Below are positions 1-8,962 of a stretch of DNA of 64,000 bases, piece by piece (within the stretch, counting starts at the first letter, position 1; the number at the start of each line of letters is the position of its first letter). Under the pieces are notes generated by a model. The model saw only the letters and a program-made list of their open reading frames with translations, did not search any database and had not been told where the DNA came from. Origin of the DNA: CAYPEK01 sp964409645 (GTDB lineage Bacteria > UBP15 > UBA6099); assembly GCA_964409645.1 (NCBI GenBank), contig CAYPEK010000001.1, positions 124,001-188,000 on the forward strand, given 5' to 3'. Position numbers and translations under genes: made by a program.

Positions 1-1218
1 GACGCTTTTCTTTCCGACGTGCGAGAAAAACGGCTGCGAGGCAGTTATTTCCTGTGGCTGGGAGCCGCACTCGGCGCAATCATCTTCATTGGTTACGCCT
101 GCAACGTGCACTTGTACAATTCGCTTTTAGACCGCATGAACGCGGGACGGACGGGCTACATCGCGGCGCATCTTGTTTCCACGGTGTACATTTCTCTCGC
201 GGTTGCGGCGGTGTTTGTGGTGTTGCTGTACGTCACATCGCGCTCACCGCGCGTTGCGTGGATACTGGCGGCGTTCCTCGCGGCGGAACTGCTGTTCGGG
301 AGTGCGCGCACGGTATGGACGATGCCTGAAAAGGATTTCACGCGTCCGCCGGCGGCTGTCAACTTCATCCTCACGCAGGACAAGAGTCCGAAATACGAGT
401 ACCGCGTGAACATGCACGACGTGGACAGCCTTCTGGCGAATGTGAACGGCGAAGGATACGATGGGTTGCTGCGTATCAACAGAAAAAAACGCGACTTCCT
501 TCAGCCGAATTTCAACGAGGTCTTCGGCCTTTATTCTCCGTGGTATTACATCTCTTACCTGCCCGGTGAATACAAGAAGATGGTCGATTTGTTTTATTAT
601 TACGATTCCGCGACGGCTGACTTGTTCAACGTCCGATACATAACCGCGCCGTACTCGGTGAATTTCCAGAGGGCGGCGGACTCGCCGCCGTTCCCGCTCA
701 TCGGCCGCGACCCGGTGAACGACATCTACGTTTACCGCAGCAACACGTCCTACCCGCGCGCGTACTGGGCGCCGGACGCGTTTTACGCGACTGGAGGCAA
801 CGATGCGGAACGGCTTGTCAAAAAGAATCTTGATATACTTCTTGGACGGCCTGTGATAGAAGCGGTGCCGCCGAGGAGCGGGACGCCTGCGCCGATGGGT
901 ACGCGCGGCCGCGCACATATCGAGGATTACAGTTTCAACCGCGTGTCGATTGAGACGGATGCGCAGGCGGACGGCTGGCTTGTGCTTCTCGATTCGTACG
1001 GCGAAGGCTGGGGGGCAAAAGTGGACGGTGCGCCGTCCGAAGTGTGCCGCGCGAACATGTTCTTCCGTGCCGTTCGTGTGCCTGCCGGCCTTCACAAAGT
1101 CGAGTTCACCTACATGCCGGAAGAGTTCCGCCTCGGCCTCATCATCACCGCCGCCGCACTCGCTCTCTGGGCGGCCCTCTGTGTAGTGTCGCTTATCGGC
1201 AAAAGAAGACATGCCTGA
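1..1218 (+). CDS. YfhO-like membrane protein, C-terminal part (5' end outside window)
   Basis: The reading frame is open from the first base, so the 5' end lies outside the window and the GTG at 19 is probably internal. Hydrophobic segments occur near the visible start, around residues 55-95, and at the very end (about 375-395). The C-terminal part has the look of YfhO-family proteins: a beta-rich region with 'GWLVLLDSYGEGWGAKVDG', then 'FRAVRVPAG' and 'HKVEFTYMPEEFR', then a final membrane helix. Family members are large multi-pass inner-membrane proteins thought to act in cell-envelope glycosylation. The assignment is by motif memory only. No neighbour in the window supports a more specific role. 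Confidence 0.7.
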   Translation, partial: DAFLSDVREKRLRGSYFLWLGAALGAIIFIGYACNVHLYNSLLDRMNAGRTGYIAAHLVSTVYISLAVAAVFVVLLYVTSRSPRVAWILAAFLAAELLFGSARTVWTMPEKDFTRPPAAVNFILTQDKSPKYEYRVNMHDVDSLLANVNGEGYDGLLRINRKKRDFLQPNFNEVFGLYSPWYYISYLPGEYKKMVDLFYYYDSATADLFNVRYITAPYSVNFQRAADSPPFPLIGRDPVNDIYVYRSNTSYPRAYWAPDAFYATGGNDAERLVKKNLDILLGRPVIEAVPPRSGTPAPMGTRGRAHIEDYSFNRVSIETDAQADGWLVLLDSYGEGWGAKVDGAPSEVCRANMFFRAVRVPAGLHKVEFTYMPEEFRLGLIITAAALALWAALCVVSLIGKRRHA

Positions 1219-1238
1219 TTATGAAGTGATAAATTAAT

Positions 1239-1883
1239 TCAAATTTTCTTGCTTTGATAATTCTTTTTCAGCGAAACAACAATGCCGTTTCTGCTGGCTG
1301 CGATGCCCGCCGCATTGTATGATTTTATAATCTCATCGATGCGATCGATGAATTTTGTGTATTCTAAGCCGCCTATAATCACAAAAATAAATAATCCGAA
1401 TCCTACAAATATTAATTGGAAGATGGATTTTGGCAGGTTGTTGGCATTTTTGAATGTATCATAAACGCCTAAACCAGTGAAACATATGACCCAAAGGACA
1501 ATAAATGCTACTTGGTTAAACGGTACTTTACCTTCGACATCTCCCACGACGCCATCTTCTGTTTGTCGTAGATTGATGATGCCGGTCACGGGAGCGGAAG
1601 TCCTCATTCTGAATAAACTTCTCCAGCCGAGATCAAAAAAAGATATTTTCTCATGAAAATGTATAGCTTTATCTATAGGAAAAAATCTTGTTTTGATTGC
1701 TTTTAAATTATCCAAATTATGATTGAGTATCGTCTGGATGTCGGATTTAAAATGAATCTGTGCTCTGAATATTGTCGGGCGAATGGTAAGTATTATCGGG
1801 TTTCGACTCACCCACGCAAAATAAAACTCATATATGGCAAAGCATAAGAGCGGGAAAAAGACAATAGAAATAAGAACACTCAT
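1239..1883 (-). CDS. Hypothetical membrane protein, low GC
   Basis: A 214-residue protein that I do not recognise. It has a hydrophobic segment at residues 1-25 and two more in the middle ('FIVLWVICFTGLGVYD' and 'FQLIFVGFGLFIFVIIGG'), so it is probably an inner-membrane protein with a short Lys-rich tail. The ATG at 1883 follows AGGAAA at a loose distance. The gene is clearly richer in A+T than its neighbours, and it converges with the YfhO-like gene upstream. This fits recent acquisition or an orphan gene, but no mobile-element signature is present next to it. Confidence 0.65.
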   Translation of the reverse strand: MSVLISIVFFPLLCFAIYEFYFAWVSRNPIILTIRPTIFRAQIHFKSDIQTILNHNLDNLKAIKTRFFPIDKAIHFHEKISFFDLGWRSLFRMRTSAPVTGIINLRQTEDGVVGDVEGKVPFNQVAFIVLWVICFTGLGVYDTFKNANNLPKSIFQLIFVGFGLFIFVIIGGLEYTKFIDRIDEIIKSYNAAGIAASRNGIVVSLKKNYQSKKI

Positions 1884-1939
1884 TATTGTTACAAGTTTCC
1901 TATAAGTTCGTTATATGGTTACCAACCATTATTTCATTC

Positions 1940-3475
1940 TCACACCATGTATTTCTTGTCCAAGCTGCGGAGGGTGATGGCTTCGGCGACGTCTTCGGTG
2001 CGGATGTCGTCGCGGCCGGCGAGGTCGGCAATGGTGCGCGAGAGCTTGCGGACGCGGTCGTACGCGCGCGCGGTGTAGCCGAGTTTCTTGATCGCGGCTT
2101 TCAGCATGTCTTCCGCTTCCGCGGGCATGTTGCAGTGGTCCTTCATCAGCTTCGGCGTGAGTTCGGCGTTGGAGAAAACCGGCGTGCCTTCGTATCTGCG
2201 GCGCTGGCGGTCCCGCGCTTCATCCGCGCGTTCACGGATGGCCGCCGACGGTTCGCCGGTGTGCGCGCCGGTCAGCTTCTCGGGGTCGAGGCGAGGCACT
2301 TCGATATGGATGTCGATGCGGTCGAGCAACGGACCGGAGACTTTCTTGAGGTATTTCTGGATCTGGAGCGGCTTGCAGGTGCACGGGTGAACGTAGTCGC
2401 CGTACCAGCCGCACGGGCACGGGTTCATTGCGGCGACGAGAACGAACGAGGCGGGGAAGGTGAGGGTGGTGCTCGCGCGCGCGATCGTGACATTGCCGTC
2501 TTCGAGCGGTTGGCGAAGCACTTCGAGCACGTCGCGCTTGAACTCGGTGAGTTCGTCGAGAAAGAGCACGCCGTGGTGCGCGAGGCTGACCTCGCCGGGT
2601 TTCGGAAAAGAACCGCCGCCGATGAGGGCGACGTTGCTTATGGTGTGATGCGGTGCGCGGAACGGACGGTTGCGCACGACCGCCTCGCCCGCGCGGAGCA
2701 GCCCCGCAATGCTGTAGAGTTTTGTCACTTCGAGTGCTTCCTCGCGGGAGAGCTTCGGCAAAATGGACGGGATGCGTTTTGCGAGCATTGTTTTGCCCCC
2801 GCCGGGCGGGCCGATCATTATCACGTTGTGGTTGCCCGCCGCCGCGATCTCGAGAGCGCGCTTCGCGTGTTCCTGTCCCTTTACCTCGGAGAAGTCAGTG
2901 TCCATCCGGAGCGCGGTTTCGAGCGACTCGAAGCCCGTGTTCGGATAGCGCGGGATTTCTTTCTTGCCTTCGATGAAGAGGGCGACGTCGTGGAGCGACT
3001 CCGCCGGATAGATTTCGATGTTATCGACGAGAGAAGCCTCGGGCGCGTTGTCTTTCGGCAACACTATGCCGCGGAAGCGCGGGTCGTCGCGCGCCATGAG
3101 AGCAATCGGCAGGACGCCGTTCACCGGTCGCAGAGCGCCGTCGAGCGCGAGTTCGCCCATGAAAACGAGGTCCATCGCGCCCGAGAGGTCGATGCAGTTC
3201 TGCGCGCCGATTACGCCGAGCGCCATCGGGAGATCGAACGACGGGCCTTCCTTTCGAGTATCCGCCGGAGCGAGGTTGAATGTTATGCGGCCGTAAGGAA
3301 ACGGGAAATCGCAGTTCTCGACGGCGGACCACACACGCGAGCGCGATTCCTTCACTCCGGCGTCCGGCAGGCCGACGGTTGTGATGCTCGACAAACCCGT
3401 CGCGATGTCGGCCTCGACCTCGACGACATACGCATCAACGCCGAGTGTGGCAGCGGAGTAAACTTTCGAGAACAT
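1940..3475 (-). CDS. comM: YifB/ComM-family Mg-chelatase-like AAA+ ATPase
   Basis: 511 residues, the usual length of the YifB/ComM family. The N-terminal part resembles a Lon-protease-like fold ('MFSKVYSAATLGVDAYVVEVEADIATGL' region). The central AAA+ module has Walker A 'GPPGGGKTML' and Walker B 'GVLFLDELTEF', followed by the family's 'MNPCPCGWYGD' and 'CTCKPLQIQKYLKKVSGPLLDRIDIH' blocks and a C-terminal Mg-chelatase-type lid. In transformable bacteria ComM is a helicase that extends recombination branches, and it is widespread outside them as well. The start at 3475 has no clear Shine-Dalgarno sequence, but a TAAAAT box lies just upstream, so the transcript may be leaderless or nearly so. 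The gene is divergent from the crotonase. Confidence 0.9.
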   Translation of the reverse strand: MFSKVYSAATLGVDAYVVEVEADIATGLSSITTVGLPDAGVKESRSRVWSAVENCDFPFPYGRITFNLAPADTRKEGPSFDLPMALGVIGAQNCIDLSGAMDLVFMGELALDGALRPVNGVLPIALMARDDPRFRGIVLPKDNAPEASLVDNIEIYPAESLHDVALFIEGKKEIPRYPNTGFESLETALRMDTDFSEVKGQEHAKRALEIAAAGNHNVIMIGPPGGGKTMLAKRIPSILPKLSREEALEVTKLYSIAGLLRAGEAVVRNRPFRAPHHTISNVALIGGGSFPKPGEVSLAHHGVLFLDELTEFKRDVLEVLRQPLEDGNVTIARASTTLTFPASFVLVAAMNPCPCGWYGDYVHPCTCKPLQIQKYLKKVSGPLLDRIDIHIEVPRLDPEKLTGAHTGEPSAAIRERADEARDRQRRRYEGTPVFSNAELTPKLMKDHCNMPAEAEDMLKAAIKKLGYTARAYDRVRKLSRTIADLAGRDDIRTEDVAEAITLRSLDKKYMV

Positions 3476-3519
3476 ACACGTATTTTACAATGTTGACGCG
3501 TAGCAAGACAAGAGGAAAA

Positions 3520-3548
3520 TTGACTGAGTGCCGCAGTAATGTTAAAAT
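3520..3548 (+). promoter_or_regulatory. Sigma-70-type promoter for the crotonase gene
   Basis: TTGACT at 3520-3525 and TAAAAT at 3543-3548 are separated by 17 bases. Each box is one base from the vegetative consensus. It lies 40 bases upstream of the ATG at 3588, in the 112-base divergent intergenic region with the ComM gene. Confidence 0.6.
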
Positions 3549-3587
3549 CGCGCGGTAAACGCAAACCAAAAGTAAGGAGAGACCCGC

Positions 3588-4358
3588 ATGTCTTACGAAA
3601 CCCTCATAGTTGAAAAGAAGGAAAGCTGGCTGCAGATAACGCTTAACAGGCCGCCGGTGAACGCGCTCAACGAGACGATCGTCATCGAACTCGGCAAGGT
3701 TATGGATGAGTATCAGAACGACGCCGACGTGAAGTCGATCATCATCACCGGCGCGGGCGAAAAGGCGTTCTGCGCGGGCGCGGACCTGAAGGCCGGCTTC
3801 GGGGCCGATCCGAATGCGTTCGTGAAACGCGGACAGGACACGTTCTCGCGGCTTGAGCAGATCGGTGTGCCCGTGATCGCGGCGATCAACGGCATCACGC
3901 TCGGCGGCGGCTGCGAACTCGCGCTCGCCTGCACGTTCCGCCTGATCGACGAGAATGCGATCATCGGACTGCCGGAATCGAACCTCGGCATCCTTCCCGG
4001 CTACGGCGGCACGCAGCGGCTTTCGAGGCTGATCCGCAAATCAAAAGCGATCGAGTTGATGATTTTCGGCAAACACATCAAAGCGGCGGAAGCGGTCGAA
4101 CTCGGAATGGCGGACAAACTCTGCGCTCACGGGACAACGGTCGCCGAGGCGGAAGAGATAGCGAAACTCGTCGCCACCCGCGCGCCGATAGCCACGAAGC
4201 TGATCATCGACTGCGCGAACCGGGGCGTCGAAACCGATCTCCAGTCCGGGCTCGACATCGAGCGCGAGAATTTCCTCAAGGTGCTCGCGTCGGAAGACTC
4301 GAAGGAAGGCATATCGGCATTCCTCGAAAAGCGCAAAGCGGAGTTCAAAGGAAAGTAA
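3588..4358 (+). CDS. Enoyl-CoA hydratase/isomerase family protein (crotonase)
   Basis: 256 residues, full length for a crotonase. The oxyanion-hole segments are visible: 'AGEKAFCAGADLK' (about residues 60-72) and 'GITLGGGCELALACTF' (about 103-118), followed by 'LPESNLGILPGYGGTQRLSRLI', which contains a Glu in the position of a catalytic hydratase acid. The likely reaction is hydration of a trans-2-enoyl-CoA in beta-oxidation or fermentative crotonyl-CoA chemistry. The ATG at 3588 is preceded by AAGGAGAG. No other acyl-CoA gene is adjacent, so the pathway cannot be read from context. Strong terminators follow, so it is probably monocistronic. Confidence 0.88.
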   Translation: MSYETLIVEKKESWLQITLNRPPVNALNETIVIELGKVMDEYQNDADVKSIIITGAGEKAFCAGADLKAGFGADPNAFVKRGQDTFSRLEQIGVPVIAAINGITLGGGCELALACTFRLIDENAIIGLPESNLGILPGYGGTQRLSRLIRKSKAIELMIFGKHIKAAEAVELGMADKLCAHGTTVAEAEEIAKLVATRAPIATKLIIDCANRGVETDLQSGLDIERENFLKVLASEDSKEGISAFLEKRKAEFKGK

Positions 4359-4404
4359 TAAAAAGATTTACCACAAAGACACCAAGACACAAAGAAATGC
4401 AATA

Positions 4405-4432
4405 AGAACGGCCCGGAAGGGCCGTTCTTTTG
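4405..4432 (+). terminator. Rho-independent terminator after the crotonase gene
   Basis: A perfect 10-bp stem (AGAACGGCCC / GGGCCGTTCT) with a GGAA loop, followed by a T run. It lies 46 bases after the crotonase stop codon. Confidence 0.85.
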
Positions 4433-4449
4433 TATCAAAGCAACGGAAT

Positions 4450-4481
4450 AAAAAAAGCCGCGCGGGGTGCGCGGCTTTTTG
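4450..4481. terminator. Bidirectional terminator between convergent genes
   Basis: A 7-bp GC stem (GCCGCGC / GCGCGGC) is flanked by an A run on the left and a T run on the right, so it can terminate in both directions. It sits between the crotonase gene and the convergent aldehyde:ferredoxin oxidoreductase gene. Confidence 0.85.
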
Positions 4482-4506
4482 TTTTATGCTTAGTTGAGTC
4501 CGCCGG

Positions 4507-6384
4507 TTATTCCGCAAATGCGGCAAGTCCGAGCTCACCAAGCTTGGCGGCCGTCGGGTTGCCGGATTCGACGTCCCATCCCATGAGAGAGTAGTAAATC
4601 TTCTTTGCGGCCTCGAACTCGTCGCGTTTCACGCAGCGGCCTTCGGAAATTCCTTCGGGCAGCGGCGTGAACAGCCTCTCCGGCAGCTTGTCGTCGGCGG
4701 AGGTGAACCCCTCACGCGCGTTAAACTGCCTCATTAGGTTGATGCGGCGCTCGCCGAGTTTCATGATCTCCCACATGTTCATGTCCCAGCCGGTGATCGC
4801 GCGGATCAGCGCCTCGAAATCGCGGTAACTGAACATCGAGTCGGGACCCCACACGAACGCGCATACTGTGTAGGAATCAATGGCGCTGTAGTACATTTGC
4901 GTATAAGCAACGAGTTTAACCTTTTCGAGATCAAGGTCGGAGAACTCGCGTTTTTCATAGAGCGAGAGCTGGCGCGCGGCCTCATTCGGGCCGCCGATCA
5001 GCCAGTCGTGCTCGGAGGACATGTGGTCCGCGCCGAACGGGTTCACGGCGTATGTTAGCGCCTGCGACATTTTCACCTGCGCCATGTGCGCGGGGAAGGG
5101 GAGTCCCTTCACGTGGATTGCGAAAGGCTCAGTCGCCGCGCCGAAAGTTTTGACCGAGTGGGGCATTCCCTCGGCGAGCGTGTCGCCTATCCCGTCGCGA
5201 TCGGCGATCAACTGCATCAGTTTTACCATCGCGGCGCCGTCCCCGAATTTCAGTTCGAGGCCGCCGGTGTGTTCTTTCGTAATCAGGCCGTTCTCGTAGC
5301 TTTCCGTCGCGTAGGCGATCATAGCGCCCGCCGCGATCGTGTCGATCCCGTACGCGTTGCAGATTTCGTTGCCTTTCGAAATCGCGACGATGTCGTCAAT
5401 CAGCAAATTAGAGCCGAGCAGCCCGATCGTCTCGAATTCGGGGCAGCCGTACTCCGGGTCCACCTTGAACGGCTCTTCCGCGGCGACGATGTGCTTGCAT
5501 CGCACCACGCAGCCGAAGCAGGTTTCCGAGCCGGTCATGATCTTGTCGCGGAACTGCTCGCCGACGATGTTCTCCAAACCGTCGAAGTGGCCGGACGAGA
5601 AATTTTTCGTGCAGAGGTTGCCGACGTTAGCCTGATTTCGCACCACGCCCGGCGTGCCGAACTCGCGCAGAATTTTCATGAAGCCGGAATTCTTAAAGTT
5701 TTCGCCGCCCTTCTTCGCAAGTGCTTTCACAGTATCGGGATCGGCGAACTCGTACGGCCTCTTGCCGCGGCATGCGATGGCTTTGAGGTTCTTCGAGCCC
5801 ATGACCGCTCCCGTGCCGGTGCGGCCGGCGTAGTGGGAACCGTCGCCGGCGATGTTGGCAAAACGCACCAGTTTTTCGCCGCCCGGGCCTATGCAGGCCA
5901 CTTGAGTTTTCTCGTCGCCGAGTTCCGCGCGGATCGCTTTGCGGGTGTCGCCGGTGGTTTTGCCCCATACGCCGCCCGCGTCGCGGATTTCGGCTTCTCC
6001 GTTGTGCAGCCAGAGGTAAACAGGCTTGTCCGCTTTGCCTACGATGACGACTGCATCGTAGCCGGAGAATTTTAGCTCCGGGCCCCAGTCGCCGCCGCAT
6101 TGCGCGTCGCCGATCGTTCCGGCGAGCGGCGAGCGGGAGGTGACCGTGAAGCGGCTCACGCCCGAGATCGCAGCGCCCGTCAGGACGCTCGGTGCGAACA
6201 CGAGCACCGATTCCGGAGCAAGCGCGTCCGTGCCTTTCGGCATCTCCTTCAGGCAGTAATAAACGCCGAGCGCGCTGCCCCCGCCGTACATCCTGTAGAA
6301 CAAAGGATCCGGCTCTTCGACGCTTATCTCCCGCGTCGTCAGATTCACTCTCAGAATTTTTCCGTTGTAGCCTTTCCGTTCCAT
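4507..6384 (-). CDS. aor: Aldehyde:ferredoxin oxidoreductase (tungsten-pterin enzyme)
   Basis: 625 residues, the size of the AOR family. These enzymes oxidise aldehydes to carboxylates with ferredoxin as electron acceptor, using a tungsten bis-pterin cofactor and one [4Fe-4S] cluster. The cluster ligands appear as C289-x2-C292-x3-C296 ('CFGCVVRC'), with the distant fourth Cys in 'DSYTVCAFVWG'. The pterin-binding block 'YAGRTGTGAVMGSKNLKAI' lies at about residues 185-203. The ATG at 6384 follows AGGAGG. The gene stands alone downstream of the glutamine-synthetase cluster, separated from it by hairpins at 6404-6558. Reduced ferredoxin from this enzyme could feed the hydrogenase encoded further right (inference). 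Confidence 0.93.
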   Translation of the reverse strand: MERKGYNGKILRVNLTTREISVEEPDPLFYRMYGGGSALGVYYCLKEMPKGTDALAPESVLVFAPSVLTGAAISGVSRFTVTSRSPLAGTIGDAQCGGDWGPELKFSGYDAVVIVGKADKPVYLWLHNGEAEIRDAGGVWGKTTGDTRKAIRAELGDEKTQVACIGPGGEKLVRFANIAGDGSHYAGRTGTGAVMGSKNLKAIACRGKRPYEFADPDTVKALAKKGGENFKNSGFMKILREFGTPGVVRNQANVGNLCTKNFSSGHFDGLENIVGEQFRDKIMTGSETCFGCVVRCKHIVAAEEPFKVDPEYGCPEFETIGLLGSNLLIDDIVAISKGNEICNAYGIDTIAAGAMIAYATESYENGLITKEHTGGLELKFGDGAAMVKLMQLIADRDGIGDTLAEGMPHSVKTFGAATEPFAIHVKGLPFPAHMAQVKMSQALTYAVNPFGADHMSSEHDWLIGGPNEAARQLSLYEKREFSDLDLEKVKLVAYTQMYYSAIDSYTVCAFVWGPDSMFSYRDFEALIRAITGWDMNMWEIMKLGERRINLMRQFNAREGFTSADDKLPERLFTPLPEGISEGRCVKRDEFEAAKKIYYSLMGWDVESGNPTAAKLGELGLAAFAE

Positions 6385-6403
6385 GTATGCCTCCTGAAAA
6401 ACG

Positions 6404-6439
6404 CTTAAGAGGAAACTTTTGAAAAAGTTTCCTCTTAAG
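6404..6439. repeat. Perfect 17-bp inverted repeat in the AOR leader
   Basis: CTTAAGAGGAAACTTTT at 6404-6420 is perfectly complementary to 6423-6439, with a two-base loop. It lies about 10 bases upstream of the AOR ribosome-binding site, so it would sit in that gene's 5' leader. A second perfect 10-bp hairpin (GCAAAACTGC / GCAGTTTTGC) follows at 6464-6488. They may be dispersed palindromes or leader structures. Confidence 0.6.
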
Positions 6440-6519
6440 AATCTTCTTCAAAACTTTTCGTTCGCAAAACTGCTTTGCGCAGTTTTGCTTCCGGCACCCC
6501 AAACTTAACAATATTATAA

Positions 6520-6558
6520 TAAAATTAACCGCTCCGGGTATCCATCGCCCGGAGCGGT
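6520..6558 (-). terminator. Terminator of the glutamine synthetase operon (minus strand)
   Basis: A perfect 11-bp stem (ACCGCTCCGGG at 6528-6538 / CCCGGAGCGGT at 6548-6558). Read on the minus strand, it is followed by a T-rich tract. It lies about 75 bases past the glutamine synthetase stop codon. Confidence 0.75.
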
Positions 6559-6634
6559 ATCGTTTTCGTAAAACCTTTGTTGTCAGCGCCTTTATTCGGC
6601 TTAAACAAAATACCCGTTAATGAAATATTTCAAA

Positions 6635-8062
6635 TCACAGGTCGTAATACATTTCGTATTCGAGCGGATGCGGGCGCGCCTTTATCGTTGCGAGCTCTGC
6701 GCTCTTTAGTTTGATCCACGTCTCGATGACTTCTTCCGGGAACACTCCGCCGGCGGTGAGGAACGCATGGTCCTTTTCGAGGGCAACTAGTGTTTCTTCG
6801 AGCGAGTTCGGCGCCGTTTTGATCTTCGCCTTTTCCTCGGCCGAGAGCGTGTAGTTGTTGAAGTCGTACGGGCCGTAGCCTTCCTTGGTCGGATCGATTT
6901 TGTTCTTCACGCCGTCGAGGCCGGCCATGAGCTGCGCTGCCATCGCGAGGTACGGATTGCAGAGCGCATCCGGCAGGCGGTATTCGACGCGCGCCTCGAC
7001 TTCGTTCTCGGCGTACGCCGGGATTCGGATCGCGGAGCTGCGGTTCGATTCGCCGTAGAACAGGCTCATCGGCGCCGCCATTCCGACGCCGAAGCGGCGG
7101 TACGAGTTCGTGCTCGGGTTCGTCAGCGCCATCATAGCGGGCGTGTGAACGAAGAGGCCCGCGAGGTAGTTCACGGCGAGTTTGCTGATCTTCGCGTAGC
7201 CTTTGGCGTCGTAGAACAGCGACTTGCCGTCTTTGACGATGAGCTGGTGGAAATGCATGCCGCTGCCGGGCACGTCGAAGAGCGGCTTCGGCATGAAAGT
7301 TGCCGTCTGGCCATATTCGCGCGCCGTGTTGCCGATCATATACTTCATCACCATGATGGAGTCGGCCATTTTGAGGAGCGGGCCGATGTGCGGCTCGATC
7401 TCGCACTGCCCGGGGCCGCCGAGCTCGTGGTGGTGGTACTTCACGGGGTAGCCGGCGTTTTCTATCCGGCGCACCATTTCCGAGCGGATGTTGAAGAGGC
7501 GGTCCCGCGGGGCGTCCGCCTGTCCGCAGCCGGAGGCCGGCAGCTTAGAGCCGGAGCGCGTGCCTTCGTCCGAGTCGGCGTTCCAGAACGCCCACTCGCA
7601 GTCCACTTCGTAGAACGAGCGGTTGATTCCGGCGCCGTACTTCACGGAGTCGAACAGATAGAACTCGATTTCGGGCAGCCACATCGAGGCGCCGTCGATG
7701 CCGCATTTCGCGATATGCTCCTCGGCGCGACGCGCGATGCGGCGCGGATCGCGCTCGTACGGCGTGCCGTCCGGCAGCATGATGTCGCACAGCACGCTGA
7801 TCGTGAGCGGCTTGTAGAACGGGTCGATGAAAGAGGTCGTCACATCGGGGATCACTTTCATGTCGCCCGCCTGAATCTCGCGGTAGCCGGGGTAGGGCGA
7901 CAGGCTGATGCCGGTGCCGTCCGTGAAAACCGACTCACGCAGGTGGCGCGTCGAGTACGTCATGTGGTGCCAGCGGCCGATCAGGTCGATCACCTTCAGG
8001 TCGAGCATCTCGACGTTCTCGTCGCGGATGAATCTCAATAATTCGTCAGTGTCTTTAAACAT
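6635..8062 (-). CDS. glnA: Glutamine synthetase, type I
   Basis: 475 residues from the ATG at 8062, which follows GGCGAGG. The longer in-frame extension to 8125 has no better signal. Beta-grasp and catalytic domains are in the usual order. Visible motifs include 'SMWLPEIEFYLFD' (metal-binding Glu), 'HHHELGGPGQCEIE', 'GSGMHFHQ' and 'NPSTNSYRR'. The C-terminal 'FNNYTLSAEE' aligns with the segment carrying the adenylylatable Tyr in other type I enzymes, so that regulation is possible. The reaction is ATP-dependent amidation of glutamate. It is the last gene of a minus-strand run with an SDR, a second GS-like ligase, a kinase and an amidotransferase-like protein. Confidence 0.93.
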   Translation of the reverse strand: MFKDTDELLRFIRDENVEMLDLKVIDLIGRWHHMTYSTRHLRESVFTDGTGISLSPYPGYREIQAGDMKVIPDVTTSFIDPFYKPLTISVLCDIMLPDGTPYERDPRRIARRAEEHIAKCGIDGASMWLPEIEFYLFDSVKYGAGINRSFYEVDCEWAFWNADSDEGTRSGSKLPASGCGQADAPRDRLFNIRSEMVRRIENAGYPVKYHHHELGGPGQCEIEPHIGPLLKMADSIMVMKYMIGNTAREYGQTATFMPKPLFDVPGSGMHFHQLIVKDGKSLFYDAKGYAKISKLAVNYLAGLFVHTPAMMALTNPSTNSYRRFGVGMAAPMSLFYGESNRSSAIRIPAYAENEVEARVEYRLPDALCNPYLAMAAQLMAGLDGVKNKIDPTKEGYGPYDFNNYTLSAEEKAKIKTAPNSLEETLVALEKDHAFLTAGGVFPEEVIETWIKLKSAELATIKARPHPLEYEMYYDL

Positions 8063-8140
8063 AATAACCTCGCCGGATTTAAATTCGGCCGACGCGCGCG
8101 GCGCGGGGCCGTATTGCTGAAACACAACTCCGGCCTTGGA

Positions 8141-8908
8141 TCAGGTGGCCATGAAGCCGCCGTCGATGATTATCTCGGAGCCTGTCATGAACTTCGACTC
8201 GTCGCTCGCGAGGTACAGCGCGCCGTACGCGATATCCTCCGGCTCGCCGAAAATGCCGAGCGGGATGCACGCCTTGACCGCTTCCGTCCAGCCGGGTTTC
8301 TGCATGTACTTGTGCTGCATCGGCGTGTTGATCATCCCGGGGTGGATGATATTGCAGCGGATTTTGTCGGCCGCGAACTGGATCGCGAGCGACTTTGTCA
8401 GAATAATCAGCGCGCCCTTCGACGCGTTGTAAGCGTCCTGCGGAACCGTCGAGCCCGTCAGAGCCGAGATCGAACCGATGTTGACAATCGAGCCGCCGCC
8501 CGACTTCTTCATTTCGGGGATCGCATACCGGCAGCACCACACCGCGCTCATCAAGCATATATCCGTGATCAGCTTCCAGTTTTCCATCTTGATGTCAACG
8601 AGCGAGATGTCCTTGTCCTTCCATAGTACGCCCGCGTTGTTGTACAGCACGTTGAGCTTGCCGTACTGCTTGACCGCTTTCTGCATCAGCTTCTTGCAGT
8701 CCGCCTCGACGCCCACGTCCGTCTTCACGAAAATCGCATCGCCGCCCGCTTTCTTGATCGCCGCGACGGTTTCCTTGCCGGCCTTATCGTTGATGTCCGC
8801 CACTACGACTTTCGCGCCTTCCGACGCGAAGATGGTCGCGGCCGCGCGTCCCTGACCCATGCCGGCGCCCGTGATGACCGCCACTTTTCCTTTAAGTCTC
8901 TTACCCAT
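8141..8908 (-). CDS. SDR family NAD(P)-dependent oxidoreductase
   Basis: 255 residues, classical short-chain dehydrogenase. The nucleotide-binding motif is 'TGAGMGQG' (about residues 13-20). An acidic residue follows beta-2 ('VVVADINDK'), which favours NAD(H). 'YNNAGVL' is the NNAG motif, the catalytic Ser is in 'IGSISALTG', and the Tyr and Lys are in 'AYNASKGAL'. It lies 78 bases before the glutamine synthetase and 54 bases after the GS-like ligase, so it is probably co-transcribed. It may oxidise an alcohol or reduce a carbonyl of the pathway those ligases serve. The substrate is unknown. Confidence 0.9.
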   Translation of the reverse strand: MGKRLKGKVAVITGAGMGQGRAAATIFASEGAKVVVADINDKAGKETVAAIKKAGGDAIFVKTDVGVEADCKKLMQKAVKQYGKLNVLYNNAGVLWKDKDISLVDIKMENWKLITDICLMSAVWCCRYAIPEMKKSGGGSIVNIGSISALTGSTVPQDAYNASKGALIILTKSLAIQFAADKIRCNIIHPGMINTPMQHKYMQKPGWTEAVKACIPLGIFGEPEDIAYGALYLASDESKFMTGSEIIIDGGFMAT

Positions 8909-8962
8909 CTCTGCCTCCTGATTAAGGTTGTTATTTAGACGATTGGCAACTCGCGCCGCCGC

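Noticed and set aside
1886..3496. 536-codon plus-strand frame opposite the ComM gene, and a 927-codon minus-strand frame at 32610-35393
   Set aside because: Both are shadow frames of GC-rich genes with clear family motifs on the other strand (ComM; HydB fusion and PHP). Their own translations are Arg/Ala/Val/His-rich without any recognisable domain.
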